Below are positions 60,475-64,000 of a stretch of DNA of 64,000 nt, piece by piece. How positions within the stretch are numbered: the stretch's first letter is position 1; each line of letters starts with the position of its first letter. Below the pieces are notes generated by a model that saw only the letters and a program-made list of their open reading frames with translations, searched no databases and was not told the origin of the DNA. The stretch comes from JAJFVC01 sp039698075 (GTDB taxonomy: Bacteria > Planctomycetota > Planctomycetia > Pirellulales > Thermoguttaceae), in the NCBI GenBank assembly GCA_039698075.1, contig JBDKTJ010000037.1, positions 1-64,000 of the forward strand. The letters run 5' to 3'. A program made the position numbers and the translations under genes.

Positions 60475-61026
60475 ATGAAATCGCTGCAAGGTCAACTGCT
60501 GGTGGCGTCGCCGCAATTGCTCGACCCGAACTTCGCGCGGACGTTGGTGCTGGTGGTTCAGCACGACGACAACGGGGCGTTCGGCGTGGTCGTCAATCGG
60601 CCGGTGAGCAAGACGGTCCAGGAGCTTTGGCGCGAGGTGGGCAGCGCGCCGTGCCACAGCCGGCTGCCGATCTATCTGGGCGGTCCGGTGCCGGGCCCTT
60701 TGTTGTCGCTGCACGCGCAGCCGTCGCTGGCTGAGAGCGAACCGGCGCCCGGCGTTTTCTTCGCCGCGAACAAACAGCACCTCGACCAATTGGTGTTGAG
60801 CGAGACGCCGGCGTACAAGATTTTCGTCGGCCACGCCGGCTGGGGCGCCGGACAGTTGGAGAACGAATTGGAGCAGGGCGCATGGCGAACGATGCCCGCC
60901 GTGCCCGAATGCGTTTTTTCGACCGAGGAAGCGATCTGGGAGGCGGCGTTCCGCGAGTTGGGGCATTCGCTGCTGAAGTCGATGCTTCAGGTGAACGATT
61001 TACCGCCCGATCCGACGGTCAATTGA
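60475..61026 (+). CDS. YqgE/AlgH-family protein
   Basis: 183 residues, typical for the family. It begins LQGQLLVASPQLLDPNFARTL, has NGAFGVVVNRPVS, IYLGGPVPG and FVGHAGWGAGQLENELEQGAW, the best-known motif of the family. The biochemical role is not established; in some bacteria it is called a transcriptional regulator of alginate, but the fold does not bind DNA in known structures. A TAAAAT lies only 8 bases before the ATG, so the transcript may be almost leaderless. Confidence 0.93.
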   Translation: MKSLQGQLLVASPQLLDPNFARTLVLVVQHDDNGAFGVVVNRPVSKTVQELWREVGSAPCHSRLPIYLGGPVPGPLLSLHAQPSLAESEPAPGVFFAANKQHLDQLVLSETPAYKIFVGHAGWGAGQLENELEQGAWRTMPAVPECVFSTEEAIWEAAFRELGHSLLKSMLQVNDLPPDPTVN

Positions 61027-61100
61027 GCGGCGCGAACTCTGTCCGTCGCAAAACGATTCCACAAGAAACGACAACCATCCGAGGGAGAATTCATCCTGCA

Positions 61101-62237
61101 ATGATTTCCAAGAGCGTCATGAAGGAACTGGTGGCGAAACACGGCACGCCGTTGTTCGTGGTCGATCATGAGGAAATCCGGGCGAATTACGCCGAGTTCC
61201 GCCGGCGGCTGCCGCGCGTTCAGGCCTATTACGCCGTGAAGGCCAATCCCGACCCGGCGATCGTCCAGACGTTGTACGAGGCGGGCGCCAGTTTCGACGT
61301 GGCCTCGATGCCCGAGTTCGACATCGTCTATCAATACATCAAGGGGCTTTCGGCGAAGAAGCGGCAAGACTTCATTTGGGACAAGATCATCTATGCGAAT
61401 CCGATCAAGGCGAACGAGACGCTCCAGCAGTTGGATCGCTACAAGCCGCTGGTGACGTACGACAATTTGGAAGAGATTTCCAAGGTTCGAAAATACGCGC
61501 CGCACGCCGGTCTGGCGTTGCGGTTGCGTGTGCCGAACACCGGCGCGATGGTTGAGTTGTCGTCGAAGTTCGGCGCGTCGTCGGGCGAGGCTGTCGAGCT
61601 GATTCAGGCGGCGCACGACGCCGGGCTGGTCGTCGAGGGGCTCAGCTTCCACGTCGGCAGCCAGACGACCAATTTTGAGAACTACGTGCAGGCGTTGAAT
61701 CTGGCGGCGGGCGTGGTTCATGAGGCGGCCGAGCGCGGGTTTCAGATGAAGTTGATCGACATCGGCGGCGGATTTCCCGCCCCGTATGACGAGCACGTCC
61801 AGCCGTTCAAAACGCTGGCGCGGCGGATCAACGCGGAGTTGGATCGGCTGTTTCCGCCGGAGATCGAGATTTTGGCGGAGCCGGGCCGGTTCCTGGTGGC
61901 CACGGCCGGCGTGGCGATCGCCAAGGTGATCGGCAAGGCCACGCGCGACGGCAAGCAGTGCTTTTATCTCGACGACGGCGTCTATCACACGTATTCCGGC
62001 ATTCTGTTCGACCACTGCCAGTACCATTTGAAGGCGTTCAAAACCGGTCCGACGCAGATTTGCTCGGTGTTCGGTCCGACGTGCGACGCGTTGGACACGA
62101 TCTCGCTGGCCGAGGAACTGCCCGACTTGCAGTTGGGCGATTACGTCTACAGCCAGAACATCGGGGCGTACAGCCGAGCGTCGTCGACGTGGTTCAACGG
62201 TTTCCCGCCGGCGAAGGTGGTTCACTTGAACCGGTAG
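61101..62237 (+). CDS. Type III PLP-dependent amino-acid decarboxylase (ODC/DapDC-like)
   Basis: 378 residues, alanine-racemase fold. The PLP Lys is in AYYAVKANPDP, then SFHVGSQTTN, IDIGGGFPAPY, the phosphate loop AEPGRFLVATAG and the active-site Cys in GPTCDALDTIS. This size and these motifs fit ornithine-type decarboxylases and the carboxynorspermidine/diaminopimelate relatives. It probably makes a polyamine such as putrescine; lysine synthesis is the alternative. A REP unit follows the stop, before convergent nagA. GGGAG precedes the ATG. Confidence 0.9.
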   Translation: MISKSVMKELVAKHGTPLFVVDHEEIRANYAEFRRRLPRVQAYYAVKANPDPAIVQTLYEAGASFDVASMPEFDIVYQYIKGLSAKKRQDFIWDKIIYANPIKANETLQQLDRYKPLVTYDNLEEISKVRKYAPHAGLALRLRVPNTGAMVELSSKFGASSGEAVELIQAAHDAGLVVEGLSFHVGSQTTNFENYVQALNLAAGVVHEAAERGFQMKLIDIGGGFPAPYDEHVQPFKTLARRINAELDRLFPPEIEILAEPGRFLVATAGVAIAKVIGKATRDGKQCFYLDDGVYHTYSGILFDHCQYHLKAFKTGPTQICSVFGPTCDALDTISLAEELPDLQLGDYVYSQNIGAYSRASSTWFNGFPPAKVVHLNR

Positions 62238-62282
62238 GCCGCATCACGAATGGGTGTGGCGTTCGTTATTTTTTCGGGAAAA

Positions 62283-62316
62283 CATGCCCACGACAAGCGT
62301 GGGCATGGCACCCAAC
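62283..62316. repeat. CATGCCCACG palindromic repeat between convergent genes
   Basis: Third location of the unit found at 11552 and 25238. It is preceded by the same TCGGGAAAA as at 25238 and followed by a partial tandem of GGCACCCAACTTGG. Confidence 0.8.
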
Positions 62317-62354
62317 TTGGCCCAATTTGGCACCCAACTTGGCGCCCGCCACAC

Positions 62355-63548
62355 TCAAGTGAGATGCGATGGAGGCTGCTGGCAGGACGACCGATTCGCC
62401 ATGCGTCCCACGATCAGCTCGCCGTTGAAAAACACGGCGCGGACGCGGCGGAAGGTTCGGGAGAAGACGGCCACGTCGGCTTGTTTGCCGGGCTCCAGGC
62501 TGCCGGTGCGGCGTCCGAGGCCGAGGAATTGGGCCGGATTGAGCGAGGCCATGCGGACGGCGTCGTGCATCGGAGCGCCGGTGAATTTAGTGAATCGAAA
62601 CACGCCGCGATTGACCAGGATGCTGCTGCCGATCAGCGTGCCGTCGTCGGCGTAGTACGCGCCGCGCCGGTCGCTGCGGATGGCTCGGCCCATGTACTGA
62701 TAAAGACCGGGCCGGACGCCGGCCGACACCGCGGCGTCGGAGACCAGCACGATTCGTTCGGCCGGTTTCGTGCGATACGCCACTTGCAGCAAATCGGGCG
62801 CGACGTGGGTTCCGTCGGGGTTCAGTTCCACGACGACGCGGGACTGATTCAGACCGAAGGCCGCCAGTCCGGGGTCATGGTGGTCCAGTCCGCTCATGGC
62901 GTTGAACAGATGGGTGCAGCCGAACTGTCCGGTGCGGCAGACCGACGCCGCGACGGAGGCCGTGGCCAGACTGTGGCCCACGCACGGCAGGATGCCGAGC
63001 CGACGCATGGCCGAGGGCAGACGTTCGGCGCCGGGCAACTCGGGCGCGAAAGTCATCAAGCGGATCCGCCCTCTGGCCATTTTTTGTAATTGGGCGAGGT
63101 AATCCAAATCGACGGGTCGGACGAAGCGTTTTTGCACCCCGCCGCGTTTGTTGGGGTTTAGGAACGGGCCCTCGACGTAAAGGCCGAGAATGCGGTCGCG
63201 GCACGAGACCTGGTCCAACAGGGCCGTCATGCGGCGGAGGACGGGCTCGGAGGCCATCATGGTCGGCAGGAACCGGACGATTCCCTGACGCAGCAACGTC
63301 CGGGCTAAGCGTTCCAGGTCGTCCTTGGTGCAAGTTTGCCAGCCGATCAGGTCGGCGCCGTGGAGGTGCATTTCGATCAGGCCCGGCGTCACGTAGTCGC
63401 CGTGGGCGTCGAACTCCAAGGCGTGGCGGGGCGTTTTTCGCATGGGGCCGGCGTATTGAATCCGCCCATCGGCCAGCAGAACCGTTCCGTCGACGATCGA
63501 ACGGTCGGGCAAAATCACTTCGCCGTGTTGAATGGCAATGGGGTCCAC
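62355..63548 (-). CDS. nagA: N-acetylglucosamine-6-phosphate deacetylase
   Basis: 397 residues from a GTG start, with GGAGG 6 bases upstream. Amidohydrolase barrel: the HxH in IEMHLHGADLIG, the metal Glu in GLYVEGPFLNPNKRGG, His residues in CVGHSLA and CTHLFNAM, and the catalytic Asp in VLVSDAAVSAG. NagA removes the acetyl group from GlcNAc-6-phosphate in aminosugar and cell-wall recycling. The His of the metal pair is kept. The longer upstream frame is arginine-rich and crosses the TATAAT at 63570-63575, so the GTG is preferred. Confidence 0.93.
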   Translation of the reverse strand: MDPIAIQHGEVILPDRSIVDGTVLLADGRIQYAGPMRKTPRHALEFDAHGDYVTPGLIEMHLHGADLIGWQTCTKDDLERLARTLLRQGIVRFLPTMMASEPVLRRMTALLDQVSCRDRILGLYVEGPFLNPNKRGGVQKRFVRPVDLDYLAQLQKMARGRIRLMTFAPELPGAERLPSAMRRLGILPCVGHSLATASVAASVCRTGQFGCTHLFNAMSGLDHHDPGLAAFGLNQSRVVVELNPDGTHVAPDLLQVAYRTKPAERIVLVSDAAVSAGVRPGLYQYMGRAIRSDRRGAYYADDGTLIGSSILVNRGVFRFTKFTGAPMHDAVRMASLNPAQFLGLGRRTGSLEPGKQADVAVFSRTFRRVRAVFFNGELIVGRMANRSSCQQPPSHLT

Positions 63549-63569
63549 GCACCACCTCCGGTGCTTTTC

Positions 63570-63575
63570 ATTATA
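63570..63575 (-). promoter_or_regulatory. -10 box upstream of nagA
   Basis: TATAAT on the minus strand, about 22 bases before the GTG. A weak TTCCGT lies 17 bases further up. The -10 is followed by GAA, as at 34032 and 44536. Confidence 0.5.
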
Positions 63576-63616
63576 CCGTCGGCGTCGGCGGGACGGAAAT
63601 GGCCTCGGGCGGCTGG

Positions 63617-63646
63617 TTGACGAACGCCGGGCGGCCGCGCTACAAT
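63617..63646 (+). promoter_or_regulatory. Promoter of the FHA-domain gene
   Basis: TTGACG and TACAAT are separated by 18 bases, about 70 bases before the ATG. Confidence 0.7.
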
Positions 63647-63714
63647 CAAAGGTTGTTTTTTGTGGCACGTTGTTCCACCCAGGGAACTCGCCGTCGAGAG
63701 GATGGCGGGCGAAG

Positions 63715-64000
63715 ATGGCCGTACTTCAATCGCTGCAAGGTCCGAACGCGGGACAATTGTTCCCTCTCGAAGGGGCCACGATCGTGTTGGGTCGTCATCC
63801 GGCTTGCGATCTTGTGTTGGAATCGGGGGCGGTCAGCCGGCAACACGCTCGGATCATCAATCTCGACGGGCAGTTTTTCATCGAGGATTTGCACAGCCGC
63901 AACGGGACGTTGTTGAACGGGCAGCCGATCGCGCGGCGGTGTCCGTTGGATGAAAACGACGAGATCGGCATTTGCGACCTGACGTTTTCGTTCCATCAGG
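63715..64000 (+). CDS. FHA-domain protein, 3' end outside window
   Basis: The first 95 residues are a complete forkhead-associated domain: AVLQSLQGPNAGQLFPLEG, the phosphothreonine-binding ILGRHP-type motif TIVLGRHPACD, then SGAVSRQHARI and EDLHSRNGTLLNGQPI. FHA domains read phosphothreonine, often as the N-terminal part of kinases or secretion proteins. What follows lies outside the window. The start is the ATG just before the first strand; an ATG 13 bases earlier is in another frame. Confidence 0.92.
   Translation, partial: MAVLQSLQGPNAGQLFPLEGATIVLGRHPACDLVLESGAVSRQHARIINLDGQFFIEDLHSRNGTLLNGQPIARRCPLDENDEIGICDLTFSFHQ

Overview
The window reads as chromosomal DNA of a planctomycete, probably of the Pirellula/Blastopirellula type. 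The basis is gene content rather than any rRNA. It has a cysteine-rich YTV-type cell-wall protein, two oversized signal peptidases I with a zinc-ribbon and a large inserted domain, a PilZ/LTxxQ membrane protein, a signal-peptide-bearing Gfo/Idh/MocA oxidoreductase, an ABC permease with a fused soluble tail, and many short overlapping operons. The DNA is GC-rich. About 58 protein genes (two cut by the window edges), one tRNA and one transposase relic fill it. No rRNA, CRISPR array, prophage or intact insertion sequence was seen.

Layout. 1-4.1 kb: partial GlcD-type oxidase, an orphan receiver protein, and a FixJ-like regulator overlapping a receiver-histidine kinase. 4.3-5.8 kb: a small foreign-looking patch with an inverted REP pair around an internally deleted REP-associated transposase, a low-GC membrane protein, and tRNA-Arg(CCU). 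5.9-17.7 kb: mostly minus-strand housekeeping genes (dnaB, a SufR-like regulator, a TIM-barrel isomerase, aldo/keto reductase-hemH-ligA operon, cupin, murD) plus a PfkB kinase. 17.8-22 kb: GntR/YtrA-type regulator, ABC ATPase and giant permease behind a clear promoter and operator. 22-27 kb: glnE facing holB-tmk. 27-31 kb: SIS isomerase, PIG-L deacetylase, GATase-like protein and PPi-type phosphofructokinase. 31.1-31.8 kb: ribbon-helix-helix/PIN toxin-antitoxin pair. 31.8-38 kb: fumC, a PAS-GAF-receiver protein, metallophosphoesterase and PilZ protein. 38-42 kb: two giant signal peptidases coupled to an LptB-like ATPase. 42.3-44.3 kb: two cysteine-rich exported proteins converging on one strong terminator. 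44.6-51.5 kb: ribBA, transglutaminase-TPR, Coa1-like, ftsH and a GT-C glycosyltransferase. 51.6-57.4 kb: a XylR/AraC regulator divergent from five dehydrogenase/epimerase-type genes, most likely an uncharacterised sugar catabolic operon. 57.4-64 kb: exported proteins of unknown role, YqgE, ornithine/diaminopimelate-type decarboxylase, nagA and a partial FHA protein.

Three palindromic repeat families are dispersed between genes. The main one occurs as a long inverted pair near 11.6 kb and as single copies between convergent genes at 25.2 and 62.3 kb. The most promising candidates for something undescribed are the sugar divergon at 52-57 kb, the signal peptidase/LptB cluster, and the cysteine-rich envelope pair. 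All functional assignments come from motif recognition by eye; no database search was run.
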